64,000 nucleotides of DNA, taken from NCBI RefSeq assembly GCF_900105925.1, contig NZ_LT629791.1:1-64000 (forward strand), written 5' to 3'. The translations under genes were made by a program, and so were the position numbers. How positions within the stretch are numbered: the first letter of the stretch is position 1; each line of letters opens with the position of its first letter. This stretch comes from Jiangella alkaliphila. GTDB lineage: Bacteria > Actinomycetota > Actinomycetes > Jiangellales > Jiangellaceae. Shown here piece by piece: positions 44,590 through 58,816 of the stretch. A model generated the notes under the pieces. The model was not told where the DNA came from. It was given only the letters and a program-made list of their open reading frames with translations, and ran no database searches.

Positions 44590-46544
44590 GGAAGCCTCAC
44601 CAACAGCATGGCCAGCACGACGACGCCGACGCCGCCGAGCATCGTCACGGCATAGGAACGGACGAAACCGGTCTGCCAGCGCCTCAGCCGGGCCGACAGG
44701 CCTCCGACGGCGGTGGCGGTGCCGACCACGGCGCCGTCGACGCCGCGGTTCTCGAAGTAGACCAGCGACCGGGTCAGGTACTGCCCGGGCCGCATGAACA
44801 CCGCCTCGTTGAACGCGTCGCCGTAGAGGTCGTTGCGGGCGGCGACGGTGAGCGGGTTGCCGGCCGGGACGTCCTCGCGGACCGGGCGGCGCCCGTACAT
44901 CGCCCAGGCGATCGCGACCCCGACCACGACAGTGGCCAGCGTGATGGTGATCAGCAGCCACAGCGGCATCGGCAGGTCGTGGTGCGCCTCACCGGTGACT
45001 GGCGCCAGCCAGTCGACGATGTCCGCGCCCAGGTACAGCAGCCCGAACCCGCCGACGACCGACAGCACGGCCAGCACGATCAGCGGGACGGTCATGACCT
45101 GCGGCGACTCGTGCGGTGGTTCGCTCTGCTGCCACCGGCGGTTGCCGAAGAACGTCATGAGCATGAGGCGGGTCATGTAGAACGCGGTGACGCCGGCGCC
45201 CAGCAGCGTGGCCAGGCCGACGATCCAGTTGTCCGCGAACGCCGCCTCGATGATCCGGTCCTTGGAGAAGTACCCGGCGAACGGCGGGATGCCGATGATG
45301 GCCAGGTAGCCCATCGCGAACGTGATGAACGTGACCGGCATCATGATCCGCAGCCCGCCGTAGCGGCGCATGTTCACCTCGTCGTGCATGCCGTGCATCA
45401 CCGAGCCGGCGCCGAGGAACATGTTGGCCTTGAAGAAGCCGTGCGTCAGCAGGTGGAAGATCGCGAACGCATACCCGGCCGGGCCGAGCCCCGCCGCCAG
45501 CGTCATGTAGCCGATCTGGCTCATGGTCGAGCCGGCCAGCGCCTTCTTGATGTCGTCCTTGGCGCAACCGATGATCGCACCCATCAGCAACGTGATGGCG
45601 CCGACGATGACGACGACGGTGCGGGCGTCGGGCGCGAGGTCGTAGATGGCGGCCGACCGGACGATCAGGTAGACGCCGGCGGTCACCATCGTGGCCGCAT
45701 GGATGAGCGCCGACACCGGGGTCGGACCCTCCATGGCGTCGAGCAGCCAGGACTGCAGCGGGAACTGCGCGGACTTGCCGCAGGCGCCGAGCAGCAGGAA
45801 CAGGCCGATGGCGGTGAGCCAGCCGGTCGACGCTCCCTCTGCCGACGCGAACACCACGTCGAACGCCGTCGAGCCGAACACCGTGATCAGCGAGGCCATG
45901 GCGAGCACCATGCCCATGTCGCCGACGCGGTTGAGCAGGAACGCCTTCTTGGCCGCGACCGCCGCCGAGTCCTTGTGCTGCCAGAACCCGATCAGCAGGT
46001 ACGACGCCAGGCCGACGCCCTCCCAGCCGATGAACAGCACCAGGTAGTCCGCGGCCAGCACCAGCAGCAGCATCGCCGCGACGAACAGGTTCAGGTAGCC
46101 GAAGAACCGGCGCCGCCGCTCGTCGTGCTCCATGTAGCCGATCGAGTAGATGTGGATCAGCGACCCGACACCGGTGATCAGCAGCACGAACGCGATCGAC
46201 AGCTGGTCCAGCAGCAGACTGACGTCCACGCTGTAGCCGCCGGCATTGACGTACTCCCAGAGCTGGACGGTGAACGCGCGGCCGTCGGACGGCTCGCCGA
46301 CCATGGCGAAGAACAGCACCACGCCCATGACGAACGACGCGATCGACGCCCCGCAGCCGACGAGGTGGCCGACCTTGTCCAGGCGCCGCCCGCCCAGCAG
46401 CAGGATCGCGGCGCCCAGCAGCGGGAACGCGATCAGCAGCCAGGTGAGGTCGAAGACGCCGGTCGCGTCGGCGACCGCCTGGCCGCCGCCGTGCTCGGCC
46501 TCGGTGGCGACAGCCGTCGCCAGCGCGCTGAGTGTGGAAGTCAC
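44586..46544 (-). CDS. nuoL: NADH-quinone oxidoreductase subunit L
   Basis: 652 residues, the largest antiporter-like subunit, ending in the long lateral helix and a final span. Blocks: [54 protein letters not shown] and [23 protein letters not shown] 46544, 16 bp after nuoK. Confidence 0.97.
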   Translation of the reverse strand: MTSTLSALATAVATEAEHGGGQAVADATGVFDLTWLLIAFPLLGAAILLLGGRRLDKVGHLVGCGASIASFVMGVVLFFAMVGEPSDGRAFTVQLWEYVNAGGYSVDVSLLLDQLSIAFVLLITGVGSLIHIYSIGYMEHDERRRRFFGYLNLFVAAMLLLVLAADYLVLFIGWEGVGLASYLLIGFWQHKDSAAVAAKKAFLLNRVGDMGMVLAMASLITVFGSTAFDVVFASAEGASTGWLTAIGLFLLLGACGKSAQFPLQSWLLDAMEGPTPVSALIHAATMVTAGVYLIVRSAAIYDLAPDARTVVVIVGAITLLMGAIIGCAKDDIKKALAGSTMSQIGYMTLAAGLGPAGYAFAIFHLLTHGFFKANMFLGAGSVMHGMHDEVNMRRYGGLRIMMPVTFITFAMGYLAIIGIPPFAGYFSKDRIIEAAFADNWIVGLATLLGAGVTAFYMTRLMLMTFFGNRRWQQSEPPHESPQVMTVPLIVLAVLSVVGGFGLLYLGADIVDWLAPVTGEAHHDLPMPLWLLITITLATVVVGVAIAWAMYGRRPVREDVPAGNPLTVAARNDLYGDAFNEAVFMRPGQYLTRSLVYFENRGVDGAVVGTATAVGGLSARLRRWQTGFVRSYAVTMLGGVGVVVLAMLLVRLP

Positions 46545-46560
46545 TGGTTCCTCACGCCCG

Positions 46561-46860
46561 TCAGAGCTTCAGCAGGCTGGCGTCGTCGACCGACGCGGAC
46601 CTGCGAGTTCGGAAGATCGTCACGATGATCGCCAGCCCGACGACGACCTCGGCCGCCGCCACGACCATGACGAAGAACGCCACGATCTGGCCGTCGAGAT
46701 TGCCGTGCATCCGCGCGAAGGTGACGAACGCCAGGTTGGCCGCGTTGAGCATGAGCTCGACGGACATGAACGCGACCAGGGCGTTGCGCCGGATGAGCAC
46801 GCCGGAGGCGCCGATCGAGAACAGGATGACCGACAACACCAGGTAGTTGGTCGGGTTCAT
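46561..46860 (-). CDS. nuoK: NADH-quinone oxidoreductase subunit K
   Basis: 99 residues, three membrane spans. Sequence [39 protein letters not shown] (two conserved Glu-bearing helices) and [19 protein letters not shown]. The ATG overlaps the nuoJ stop (ATGA). Confidence 0.97.
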   Translation of the reverse strand: MNPTNYLVLSVILFSIGASGVLIRRNALVAFMSVELMLNAANLAFVTFARMHGNLDGQIVAFFVMVVAAAEVVVGLAIIVTIFRTRRSASVDDASLLKL

Positions 46861-47681
46861 GCGCGCTCACCTCCGGATGCGTCGTCGTCGGTCCCGAGTT
46901 CGCCGGCCGGCTCGTCCACGTCACCCTGGGCCGCTGCCTCGACGTCGGCCGGCGTCGGGTGGTGCCGGAACTCCTCGGTCGAGCGGGCGGCGCCCCGGGC
47001 CACCAGCACCCGGTTGATGGACGCCTCGCTCGGCGTGCCGTCGGGCAGCAGCGCCGGGGTGTCGACGGCGTTGTGCCGCGCGTAGACGCCCGGGACCGGA
47101 AGCCCCGCGGCCTCCCCTGGCGGACCCTCGCTGAACCGCTTGATCGACAGTTCCTTCTGCGTGGGCCGGTGGGTCAGCCGCTCGCGGTGGGTCAGCGTCA
47201 TCGCGCCGACGGCGGCGGTGATCAGCAGCGCGGCCACGACCTCGAAGGCCCACACGTAGGTGCCGAAGATGGCGTCGGCGATGCCCGCCACGTTGCCGTC
47301 GGGCGACGCCTGCGCGAGCCCGGCCGGCTCCTCCGGCAGCGTGGCCCGGACGGTGACGCCGGCGAGCAGCAGCACCACGCCGGCGACGGCGAGCCCCGCC
47401 GCGAACCGCTGGCCGCGGATCGTCTCGACCCGCGAGTCCGAGGAGTCGACGCCGACCAGCATGATCACGAACAGGAACAGCATCATGATCGCGCCGGTGT
47501 AGACGACGATCTGCACGACGCCGAGGAACGGCGCCTCCTGGGCGATGTAGAACAGCGCCAGCGAGATCATCGTCAGGGCCAGGCAGAGCGCGCCGTGGAC
47601 GGCCTTGCGCGAGAACACCAGGCCCAGCGCGCCGAACACCGCGACCGGCGCCATGATCCAGAACAGGGCGGCCTCGCCCAT
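46857..47681 (-). CDS. nuoJ: NADH-quinone oxidoreductase subunit J
   Basis: 274 residues from ATG 47681, sharing its A with the nuoI stop (TGATG). Five membrane spans occupy residues 1-165 ([40 protein letters not shown]). The remaining ~105 residues are a hydrophilic tail rich in acidic residues ([20 protein letters not shown]). Such a tail is usual in actinobacterial NuoJ and absent from E. coli. Confidence 0.95.
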   Translation of the reverse strand: MGEAALFWIMAPVAVFGALGLVFSRKAVHGALCLALTMISLALFYIAQEAPFLGVVQIVVYTGAIMMLFLFVIMLVGVDSSDSRVETIRGQRFAAGLAVAGVVLLLAGVTVRATLPEEPAGLAQASPDGNVAGIADAIFGTYVWAFEVVAALLITAAVGAMTLTHRERLTHRPTQKELSIKRFSEGPPGEAAGLPVPGVYARHNAVDTPALLPDGTPSEASINRVLVARGAARSTEEFRHHPTPADVEAAAQGDVDEPAGELGTDDDASGGERA

Positions 47682-48220
47682 CACGCACCCCCGCCGCTGG
47701 AGCGGCCGAGGCCGGCGCCGAGGTAGTAGTCGCGCTCGTCGTCGCCGAGCCGCATCGGGTGCGGCGGCTCCTCCATGCCGGGCAGCAGCGGCGCGAGCAG
47801 GTCCTGCTTCTCGTAGATGAGGCTCTCGCGCGTGTGGTCGGCCAGCTCGTACTCGTTGGTCATCGTCAGCGCGCGCGTCGGGCACGCCTCGATGCACAGC
47901 CCGCAGAGGATGCAGCGCAGGTAGTTGATCTGGTAGACGCGGCCGTACCGCTCACCCGGGGAGAACCGGCCTCCGCCACCCTCTTCATCAGAGTTGGAGG
48001 CGCCCTCGACGTAGATGGCGTCGGCCGGGCAGGCCCACGCGCACAGCTCGCACCCGATGCACTTCTCCAGGCCGTCGGGGTGCCGGTTGAGCTGGTGCCG
48101 ACCGTGGAAGCGCGGCGCCACCGGATGCGGGTGCTCCGGGTACTGCTCGGTGACCGGCTTGCGGAACATGGTCCGGAACGTGACTCCGAACCCCGCCACC
48201 GGGTCGAGGAACTTAGGCAC
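47681..48220 (-). CDS. nuoI: NADH-quinone oxidoreductase subunit I
   Basis: 179 residues with two [4Fe-4S] ferredoxin sites: [17 protein letters not shown] (about residue 56) and [16 protein letters not shown] (about 100). These are clusters N6a and N6b, which feed electrons to Nuo[21 protein letters not shown] precedes them. The start overlaps nuoH by 8 bp. Confidence 0.97.
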   Translation of the reverse strand: MPKFLDPVAGFGVTFRTMFRKPVTEQYPEHPHPVAPRFHGRHQLNRHPDGLEKCIGCELCAWACPADAIYVEGASNSDEEGGGGRFSPGERYGRVYQINYLRCILCGLCIEACPTRALTMTNEYELADHTRESLIYEKQDLLAPLLPGMEEPPHPMRLGDDERDYYLGAGLGRSSGGGA

Positions 48221-49541
48221 GACTGGTCTCCTCGGTACGGTCGTCAGTCTTGGTGGTGGCCGCGGGGATGCGCGCCGCCACGAACTCCTGGCCCGGCATC
48301 GGCGGCACCGGGTGGCCGCCGGCGAACGCGTCGAACTCAGGCACCTCGGCCGGCTCCGGTTCGGCCGGCGTCTTCTTCTCCGGGATCAGCAGGCTGCCGA
48401 TCAGCAGCACCGCGACCGCGATGCCGCCGTAGAGCAGGATCTGGTTACGCTCGACGCCCTCGTTGAAGGCCAGCCGCATGCCGGCCACGGCGACGATCCA
48501 GACCAGCGAGATCGGCAGCAGCACCTTCCAGCAGAAGTGCATGAACTGGTCGTACCGCAGCCGCGGCAGGGTGCCGCGCAGCCAGATGAAGACCCAGATC
48601 AGCGCGATGACCTTGCCCAGGAACCACAACATCGGCCACCAGCCGGTGTTGAACATGCCGTCGTTGATCGCCGAGATCGGCCAAGGCGCCCGCCAGCCGC
48701 CCAGGAACAGCGTCGTGGCGATGGCCGAGACGTTGACCATGTTGAAGTACTCGGCCTGGAAGAACATCGCGTACTTGAACGACGAGTACTCCGTGCCCCA
48801 GCCGGCCACCAGCTCGCCCTCGGCCTCGGGCAGGTCGAACGGCGCCCGGTTCGTCTCGCCCACCATCGAGATGAGGTAGATGAGGAACGACGGCAGCAGG
48901 ATGATGCCGTACCAGAGCCGCTCCTGCTCCGCGACGATGCCCGACGTCGACATGGTGCCGGCGAACAGGAACACGCCGACGAACGACAGCCCCATGACCA
49001 GCTCGTACGAGATGACCTGGGCGGTCGAGCGCAGGCCGCCGAGCAGCGGGTACGTCGAGCCGCTGGACCAGCCGGCCAGCATCAGGCCGTAGACGCCGAC
49101 CGACGCGATGGCCAGCGTGAACAGCACCGCCACCGGCAGGTCGGTGAGCTGCAGCCGGGTCTCCTCGCCGAAGATCGAGACCTCCGGGCCCATCGGGATG
49201 ACCGCGAGGATGAGGAACGACGGCACCAGCGCCACGATCGGCGCGAGGACGTAGACGACCTTGTCGGCCGCCTTCGGGATGATGTCCTCCTTGAACATCA
49301 GCTTGGTGCCGTCGGCCAGGCTCTGCAGCCAGCCGCCGGGGCCGGTGCGGTTCGGGCCGAGGCGGTGCTGCATGCGCGCCACGACCTTGCGCTCGAAGAC
49401 GATGTTGAACAGCGTCAGCAGGATCAGCAGCACGAAGATCGCCACGACCTTGATGGCGATGATCCACCAGGGGTCGCTGCCGAACCCGGCGATCTCGTCG
49501 GCTGCCACATCTTGAAGTCGAGTCATGCGAGGATCACTCAC
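48213..49541 (-). CDS. nuoH: NADH-quinone oxidoreductase subunit H
   Basis: 442 residues from GTG 49541 (GGAG just upstream, short spacing); ATG 49526 ([16 protein letters not shown]) is the alternative. Eight membrane spans and the quinone-pocket loops: [56 protein letters not shown] and [17 protein letters not shown]. The C-terminal ~60 residues form a charged tail. The start codon and ribosome site lie inside the structured element at 49520-49621, unlike all other nuo genes here, which overlap or nearly touch. Confidence 0.96.
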   Translation of the reverse strand: MSDPRMTRLQDVAADEIAGFGSDPWWIIAIKVVAIFVLLILLTLFNIVFERKVVARMQHRLGPNRTGPGGWLQSLADGTKLMFKEDIIPKAADKVVYVLAPIVALVPSFLILAVIPMGPEVSIFGEETRLQLTDLPVAVLFTLAIASVGVYGLMLAGWSSGSTYPLLGGLRSTAQVISYELVMGLSFVGVFLFAGTMSTSGIVAEQERLWYGIILLPSFLIYLISMVGETNRAPFDLPEAEGELVAGWGTEYSSFKYAMFFQAEYFNMVNVSAIATTLFLGGWRAPWPISAINDGMFNTGWWPMLWFLGKVIALIWVFIWLRGTLPRLRYDQFMHFCWKVLLPISLVWIVAVAGMRLAFNEGVERNQILLYGGIAVAVLLIGSLLIPEKKTPAEPEPAEVPEFDAFAGGHPVPPMPGQEFVAARIPAATTKTDDRTEETSRA

Positions 49542-49621
49542 TCTCTCCAGTCAGGTGCAGCCCTGGACCGATCGACGTGGGGACCTTCGGCCCCGCACCT
49601 CGCCCGGTACTCGCATGACTC
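49520..49621 (-). promoter_or_regulatory. Structured leader element, copy 2 (nuoG-nuoH junction)
   Basis: The terminal arms GAGTCATGCGAG (49520-49531) and CTCGCATGACTC (49610-49621) pair perfectly. Inside are the same four blocks as in copy 1 at 12664-12769. An extra AGGTGC/GCACCT stem encloses the last two blocks. On the minus strand the nuoH ribosome site and start codons fall within the 3' part, so folding could mask translation initiation of nuoH. The TGGGGACCTTCGGCCCC block is itself a near-palindrome. Confidence 0.6.
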
Positions 49622-49646
49622 TCCGGGGTCTCTGCGGCGATGGCGA

Positions 49647-52102
49647 TCACGACTCAGTACCTCCACCCGCGAGCTTCACGACCTGGCCGGCGCCGGCGCC
49701 CAGTGACCGGTGCAGCGTCGAGCCGTTCGAGTTCTCCGGCAGCCAGACCACGCGGTCGGGCATCTCCGTCACCCGCACCGGGACGGTGAGCGAGCCGGTC
49801 GCCGTCCGGACGGTGAGCGGCTCGCCGTCGGCGACACCGACCTCGGCGGCGGTGCCGGCGGAGATGCGCGCCTCGGCTCGCTTCGCCGTCGCCGCCAGGT
49901 GCGGTTCGCCGTCCTGCAGCCGGCCGCCGTCGAGCAGCAGCCGCCAGCTGGCCAGCACCGCCTCACGCTCGCCGGGCCGCGGTGGGCCGGCGGGCGGGGT
50001 GTCGGTGGACTCCGGCCGGGCGCCGTCCCAGACGCCCAGCTCGGCGATCTCGGCGCGGACGTCGTCGACGTCGCGCAGTCCGAGGCGGATGCCCAGCTCG
50101 CCGGCGATGGCGTCGAGCACGGCGGCGTCGCTGAGCGACGGCGTCTGTGCGAGCACCGCGGGGAAGGGCCGGAGCCGGCCCTCCCAGTTGACGAACGTGC
50201 CGGCCTTCTCGACCGGCGGCGCCACCGGCAGCACGATGTCGGCCAGTTCGGTGACCTCGCTGTGCCGCACCTCGAGGCTGACGACGAAGCCGGCGGCCTC
50301 GAGCGCCCGCTTCGCGGCGGCCGGGTCGGGCAGGTCGGCCAGCTCGACGCCGGCCACCAGCGCGCCGGCCAGCACACCGCTGGTCAGTGCCGACAGGATG
50401 CCGGTGGTGTCGCGCCCGGGCAGCGACGGCAGCGACGCGACGGACCAGGCGGCGGCGACGTCGACCCGGGCCTCCGGGTCGGCGACCGGCCGGCCGCCGG
50501 GCAGCAGCGTCGGCAGCGCGCCGGCCTCGAGCGCGCCGCGCTCACCGGCCCGCCGCGGCACCCAGGCCAGCCGGGCGCCGGTGACGGTGGCGACGCGGGC
50601 GGCCGCGGACAGCGCGCCCGGGATCGTCGCCAGCCGCGAGCCGACCAGGATGACGGCGCCCTTCTGGCGCAGCGCCTCGCCCAGGTAGGCGACGCGGTCG
50701 TCGCCGAGCGTGACGGCGTTGAGGATCTCCGGCTCGGTGCCCGGCGCGGCCGGCAGCAGCGTGCCGCCGGCCTTCTTCAGGCCGCGGGTGAGGAACGGCG
50801 CGATGCCGTGCACCTGCGTGCCGTTCTTGCGGTTGGCCTTGCGCAGCCGCAGGAACAGCGCGCCGGCCTCCTCCTCGGGCTCCAGCCCGACCAGCAGGAC
50901 CGCCGGCGCCTTCTCGACGTCGGTGAACGTCACGCCGAGGCCGGAGCCGGCGACGGAGGCCAGGAAGCCGGCCTCTTCGGCCGAGTGCGGCCGCGAGCGG
51001 AAGTCGACGTCGTTCGTGTCGAGGGCGACCCGGGCGAACTTCGCGTACGCGTAGGCGTCCTCGTGGGTCAGCCGGCCGCCGGTCAGGACGCCGACGCCGC
51101 CGGCGTCGCGCGACCGGGCCAACCCCTGCGACGCCAGCGTCAGCGCCTCCGGCCAAGATGCCGCGACCAGCTCGCCGGTCTCCTCGTCGCGGACCAGCGG
51201 GTGCGTGATGCGGTCGTCGAGCGTGGACCAGCGGAACGCGAAGCGGTCCTTGTCGGTGATCCACTCCTCGTTGACCTCGGGCTCGTCGCCGGCCAGCCGG
51301 CGCATGACCGCGCCGCGGCGGTGGTCGACGCGGATCGCGCTGCCGCAGGCGTCGTGCTCCGCGACGGACGGGACGGAGACGAGGTCGAACGGCCGCGACC
51401 GGAACCGGTACGCCGCGCTGGTCAGCGCGCCGACCGGGCAGATCTGGATGGTGTTGCCGGAGAAGTAGCTCTCGAACGGCTCCTTCTCGTAGATGCCGAC
51501 CTGCTGCAGCGAGCCACGCTCGAGCAGCTCGATGAACGGGTCGCCGGCGATCTCCTGGGAGAACCGGGTGCACCGGGCGCAGAGCACGCAGCGCTCGCGG
51601 TCCAGCAGCACCTGCGCGGAGATGTTGATCGGCTTCGGGTAGGTCCGCTTCTTGCCCTCGTACCGGGAGTCGCCGCGGCCGTTGCTCATCGCCTGGTTCT
51701 GCAGCGGGCACTCGCCGCCCTTGTCGCAGACCGGGCAGTCGAGCGGGTGGTTGATCAGCAGGAACTCCATGATCCCCTGCTGCGCCTTGTCGGCGACCGG
51801 CGAGGAGAACTGGGTGTTGATCACCATGCCCGGCGTGACGGTCAGCGTGCAGGACGCCTGCGGCTTGGGCATGCCGCGGCCGTTGCCCATGTCGGGCACC
51901 TCGACCATGCACTGGCGGCAGGCGCCGACGGGCTCGAGCAGCGGGTGGTCGCAGAACCGCGGGATCTGGATGCCGATCAGCTCGGCCGCGCGGATGACCA
52001 GCGTCCCCTCGGGCACGCTCACCTCGAAGCCGTCGATGGTGACCGTCACCAGGTTCGGCTGCGGCTCCACGGCGTCGGACGTGGAGTTGGTCGTCACGGT
52101 CA

Positions 52103-52103
<1 letters not shown>
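49647..52103 (-). CDS. nuoG: NADH-quinone oxidoreductase subunit G
   Basis: 818 residues. [2Fe-2S] site [20 protein letters not shown], the His-Cys3 cluster [17 protein letters not shown], [4Fe-4S] [16 protein letters not shown] and [13 protein letters not shown] molybdopterin-oxidoreductase-like region without metal ligands follows. The ATG shares its A with the nuoF stop (TGATG). It is one of the few nuo genes with a sizeable gap after it. Confidence 0.97.
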
Positions 52104-53415
<1,312 letters not shown>

Positions 53416-53419
<4 letters not shown>

Positions 53420-54116
53420 TTCTTGCTACCTCCCAGCTCGCGCTGACCGCCCTCGGGCGCCGTCCAGCCGTTCTCGTGCGCCAGCTCCAGCCCCACGACC
53501 GAGGCCGGGCCGGCGGCGACGCCCTCGGTGGCGAGGCCGTCGGGGAACCCGGCCAGCACGCGCTCGGCCTGCTTCCAGGTGCAGATGCGCGGGCCACGGG
53601 TGGAGTGGACCTCCTCGCCGCCGCGCAGGCGGTCGACCAGGTCGCGCGCGGACTGCGGCGTCTGGTTGTCCATGAACTCCCAGTTGACCATCATGACCGG
53701 CGCGTAGTCGCAGGCCGCGTTGCACTCGACCCGCTCGAGCGAGACCTTGCCGTCGTCGGTGGTCTCGTCGTGCCCGACGCCGAGGTACTCGGACAGGTCG
53801 GCCCAGATCGCGTCGCCGCCCATGACCGCGCACAGCGTGTTCGTGCAGACGCCGACGTGGTAGTCGCCGACGGGGCGGCGCTTGTACATGGTGTAGAACG
53901 TCGCGACCGCCGCCACCTCGGCCTCGGTGATGTCGAGGACCTCGGCGCACAGCTCGATGCCTTCAGGGCTGACGTACCCCTGGTGCGCCTGCACGAGGTG
54001 CAGCATCGGCAGCAGCGCCGAGCGCGGCTCCGGGTAGCGGGCGATGATCTCTGCCATCTCCGCCCGGACGGTGTCGTCCAGCGGGGCGGGGCCGGCCTGT
54101 GTCTCGTTCACGTCGG

Positions 54117-54120
<4 letters not shown>
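53416..54120 (-). CDS. nuoE: NADH-quinone oxidoreductase subunit E
   Basis: 234 residues, thioredoxin-like fold with [2Fe-2S] cluster N1a: [11 protein letters not shown] (Cys-x4-Cys) and [16 protein letters not shown] (Cys-x3-Cys). The N terminus [20 protein letters not shown] starts at ATG 54120, overlapping the nuoD stop. A C-terminal stretch of about 60 residues is less conserved. Confidence 0.96.
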
Positions 54121-55477
<1,357 letters not shown>

Positions 55478-55478
<1 letters not shown>

Positions 55479-56374
55479 CAGTTGTACGCCCTCCGCTCGT
55501 CCGGCGGCGCGATGGTCGCGCCCTTGTACTCCACGGGGATGCCTCCGAGCGGGTAGTCCTTGCGCTGCGGGTGCCCCGGCCAGTCGTCCGGCATCTGGAT
55601 GCGGGTGAGGGACGGGTGGCCGTCGAAGATGATCCCGAAGAAGTCGTACGTCTCGCGCTCGTGCCAGTTGGCCGACGGGTACGTGTGGACGATCGACGGG
55701 ACGTGCGGGTCGTCCTCGGGGCAGGTGACCTCGAGGTTGACCCGGCGGTTGTGGGTGATCGAGAGCAGCTGGATGACGACGTGCAGCTCGCTGCCGGTCT
55801 CCTCCGGGTAGTGCACGCCGTTGACGCCCATGCACAGCTCGAACCGCAGCGCGGGGTCGTCGCGGAACGTCCGGGCGACCTCGGCCAGCTTCTCGCGCGT
55901 CACGAAGAAGGTGATCTGGCCGCGGTCGACCAGCACCTTCGCGAACGCGTCGCTGTCGGTGCTGCCGGCCTCCTGCAGGGCGGCGCTGACGTCGTCGCCG
56001 AGCTTCTCCAGCTCGTCCGGCCACGGGCGCGGGGTGGAGCCGCCGCGGACCGGGTTGGCGTCGCGGACCACGAGCCGGCCGTAGCCGGAGGTGTCGCCGC
56101 TGCCGTCGTAGGCGCCGAACATGCCGCGCCGCGACGGGTGCTCCGGCGGGAGGGCCGGGCCCTCGGGCTCGGCCGGGAGCGACTCCTCCTCGGGCTCCGC
56201 GTCGGGCGGGGCGCCGCCGGTGGTGACCTCTTCCTTCGACGGCTCGTCGGGACCGCCGCCGGGCTCGGCCGCCTTACCGGGCTGGTCGATGGGGCTGGTC
56301 TCGACGCGGGTCCGCGAGGCCTCCTCGACCTCTTCCGGATCCTGCTTGCCGCTCTGCGGGTCGTTCTCGCTCAC
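55478..56374 (-). CDS. nuoC: NADH-quinone oxidoreductase subunit C
   Basis: 298 residues. The C-terminal 200 form the 30-kDa subunit domain ([60 protein letters not shown]). The first ~85 residues are an acidic, Pro/Glu-rich extension with no homologue I recognise. The GTG start overlaps the nuoB stop by 4 bp. Confidence 0.96.
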
Positions 56375-56925
56375 CGGAGCAGGCCCTTCATCTCGTGCGT
56401 GGCCTCGGCCCGCAGCGCCAGCTGCTCAGCCTCGGCGTCGGCCGCGACCTTGTGCGCGCCCAGCTTGGTGTGCTGGATCTGGTCGTGCAGCTTGAGGATC
56501 GCGTCGATCAGCATCTCCGGCCGCGGCGGGCAGCCGGGCAGGTAGACGTCGACCGGCACGACGTGGTCGACGCCCTGGACGATCGCGTAGTTGTTGAACA
56601 TGCCGCCGGACGACGCGCAGACGCCCATCGACAGCACCCACTTCGGGTTCGCCATCTGGTCGTAGATCTGCCGCAGCACCGGCGCCATCTTCTGGCTCAC
56701 CCGGCCGGCGACGATCATCAGGTCGGCCTGGCGCGGCGAGGCACGGAAGACCTCCATGCCGAACCGGGCGGAGTCGTGCCGGGGACCGCCGAACGCCATC
56801 ATCTCGATGGCGCAGCAGGCCAGGCCGAACGTCGCCGGCCAGACCGAGCCTTTGCGGAGGTAGCCGAGCAGGTTCTCCATGGTCGCCAGGAGGACCCCGG
56901 ACGGCAGCTTCTCTTCAACACCCAT
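56371..56925 (-). CDS. nuoB: NADH-quinone oxidoreductase subunit B
   Basis: 184 residues, carries cluster N2: [37 protein letters not shown] and [18 protein letters not shown] supply the four cysteines. ATG 56925 ([13 protein letters not shown]) with GGAGG upstream. Confidence 0.97.
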   Translation of the reverse strand: MGVEEKLPSGVLLATMENLLGYLRKGSVWPATFGLACCAIEMMAFGGPRHDSARFGMEVFRASPRQADLMIVAGRVSQKMAPVLRQIYDQMANPKWVLSMGVCASSGGMFNNYAIVQGVDHVVPVDVYLPGCPPRPEMLIDAILKLHDQIQHTKLGAHKVAADAEAEQLALRAEATHEMKGLLR

Positions 56926-56937
56926 GATTCGCCTCCG

Positions 56938-57297
56938 CTAGTCCCAGTCGAGCCCGCCGCGCCGCCACTCGTAGATGAACGGCACGGTGATCAGGAAGAT
57001 GAACGTCACCATCGCGACGAAGCCGAAGAGCCCGAGGTGGTCGAAGCGGACCGCCCACGGGTACAGGAAGATGATCTCGATGTCGAAGATGATGAACGTC
57101 ATCGCGGTCAGGTAGTACTTGACCGGGAACCGGCCGCCGCCCACGGGCTGCGGCGTCGGCTCGATGCCGCACTCGTAGGAGTCCAGCCGGGCCCGGTTGT
57201 ACCGCTTCGGGCCGGCCACCACGGAGAAGGCTACCGAGCCCACCGCGAAGACCGCAGCGAGCAGGATGAGCCCGAGGATCGGTGCGTAGGCGTTCAC
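56938..57297 (-). CDS. nuoA: NADH-quinone oxidoreductase subunit A
   Basis: 119 residues with three membrane spans; the conserved YECGIEPTPQPVGGGRFPVK loop follows the first span, and YYLTAMTFIIFDIEIIFLYP is the second. First nuo gene. Only 52 bp separates it from the reductase gene upstream, so the two may share a transcript. Confidence 0.96.
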   Translation of the reverse strand: MNAYAPILGLILLAAVFAVGSVAFSVVAGPKRYNRARLDSYECGIEPTPQPVGGGRFPVKYYLTAMTFIIFDIEIIFLYPWAVRFDHLGLFGFVAMVTFIFLITVPFIYEWRRGGLDWD

Positions 57298-57349
57298 GCC
57301 GGGCCACTCCTCTGCACTGAGTTCAGCAAGACGTCCTGCATGGTGCTCC

Positions 57350-58675
57350 TCACGCCGCGGGGGCGAGTCGGGTCATCGCGTTGATGACGCGGTCGTACAC
57401 GTCGCCGTCGCGGTGGTCGGTCAGGTTGGCCAGCAGCTTCAGCGTGAACTTCATCAGCCAGGGCCGCGGGAGGCCGTGGTTCCGGGCGATTCTCATGATC
57501 CGTGGGTCACCGATCAATCTGACGAAGATGCGGCCGAGCGTGAAGTAGCCACCGTGTTCGTGCTTCAGCGCCGCAGGATAGCCCTGCAGCACCCGCTCCC
57601 GACCGGCGGCATCCCGGGAGAGCGCGTCGGCGACGACGGTCGCGGCCAGGCCGGCCGCCTCCATCGCGTAGTCGATGCCTTCGCCGTTGAAGGGGTTGAC
57701 CATGCCGCCGGCGTCGCCGACCAGGAGCAGCCCACGACTGTAGTGGGGCTGGCGGTTGAATCCCATCGGCAACGCCGCGCTGCGGATGTCACCGACCTGG
57801 TTCTCGTCGGTGAAGCCCCATTCCGGCGGCGTCTGCGCCGCCCAGCGGCGCAGCATGTCCTTGTAGTCGACCCGCCCGAACGCCTTCGAGGTGTTGGTGA
57901 TGCCGAGGCCGACGTTGCTGGTGCCGTTGCCGGTGCCGAAGATCCAGCCGTAGCCGGGCAGCAGATCGCGCCCGCCGGCGTCGTTCTCGGCCCACAGCTC
58001 CAGCCAGGACTCCATCCAGTCGTCGTCGTGGCGCGGCGTCTTGTAGTACGTGCGGACGGCGACGGCCATCGGGCGGTCGTCGCGCTTGTGGATGCCCATC
58101 GCCGTCGACAGCCGCGACGACGTCCCGTCGGCGGCTACCACGAGCGGGGCGCGATAGGTGACGGCGTCGCCGGCGGCCCGTCCGCGCTCGTCCAGCGGCT
58201 TCGCGGTGACGCCCACGATGCGGCCGGTGCGGTCGTCGAGCACCGGCGCGATGACGTTGATGCGCTCGTGCAGCCGGGCGCCGGCGGATGCGGCGTGCCG
58301 GGCCAGCAGCTCGTCGAAGTCGGTGCGGGTGCGGACCAGGCCGTAGTCGGGGTAGCTGGCCAGTTCCGGCCACGGCAGGTGCAGCCGCATGCCGCCGCCG
58401 ATGATGCGCAGGCCCTGGTTGCGGATCCAGCCCGGCGCGCTGGTGTCGACGCCCATGCGGACCAGCTGCCGGACGGCGCGCGGCGTCAGGCCGTCGCCGC
58501 AGACCTTGTCGCGCGGGAACGACGCCTTCTCGAGGAGCAGCACGTCCAGCCCGGACCGGGCCAGGTGGTAGGCCGTGGTCGAGCCGGCCGGCCCGGCGCC
58601 GACGACGATGACGTCGGCCTCGCCGGCGGTGCGGGTCGGGGCGCTCGGTCGGGTGCGACCAGTGCGCTGGCTCAT
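57350..58675 (-). CDS. Geranylgeranyl-reductase-family FAD enzyme (MenJ-like)
   Basis: 441 residues. The FAD Rossmann motif is VIVVGAGPAGSTTAYHLARS near residue 23, then CGDGLTPRAVRQL, VVAADGTSSRLSTAMG, and the second FAD motif GLLLVGDAGGMVNPFNGEGI. Actinobacterial relatives saturate one double bond of the menaquinone tail. Its place between menG and nuoA supports the same job here, by inference. The upstream region has palindromic operator-like sites. Confidence 0.9.
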   Translation of the reverse strand: MSQRTGRTRPSAPTRTAGEADVIVVGAGPAGSTTAYHLARSGLDVLLLEKASFPRDKVCGDGLTPRAVRQLVRMGVDTSAPGWIRNQGLRIIGGGMRLHLPWPELASYPDYGLVRTRTDFDELLARHAASAGARLHERINVIAPVLDDRTGRIVGVTAKPLDERGRAAGDAVTYRAPLVVAADGTSSRLSTAMGIHKRDDRPMAVAVRTYYKTPRHDDDWMESWLELWAENDAGGRDLLPGYGWIFGTGNGTSNVGLGITNTSKAFGRVDYKDMLRRWAAQTPPEWGFTDENQVGDIRSAALPMGFNRQPHYSRGLLLVGDAGGMVNPFNGEGIDYAMEAAGLAATVVADALSRDAAGRERVLQGYPAALKHEHGGYFTLGRIFVRLIGDPRIMRIARNHGLPRPWLMKFTLKLLANLTDHRDGDVYDRVINAMTRLAPAA

Positions 58676-58721
58676 CGACGGATCCTCGGTGTGCGTGTCA
58701 CTGTTCGGTTCGTGGCGGCAC

Positions 58722-58743
58722 GCTCGTGAATTCGTTCACGAGC
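58722..58743. promoter_or_regulatory. Palindrome upstream of the reductase gene
   Basis: GCTCGTGAA-TTCG-TTCACGAGC: a perfect 9-bp dyad around TTCG, 47 bp before the start codon. It could be an operator for a TetR- or MarR-sized dimer, or a small hairpin at the transcript start. Confidence 0.5.
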
Positions 58744-58816
58744 GCACACTCGATCCCAAGTGTAGGGGTTGCCTGTCGTGTCACTCACCCCGGGTCACCC
58801 CCTCTGACCTGCGGAT

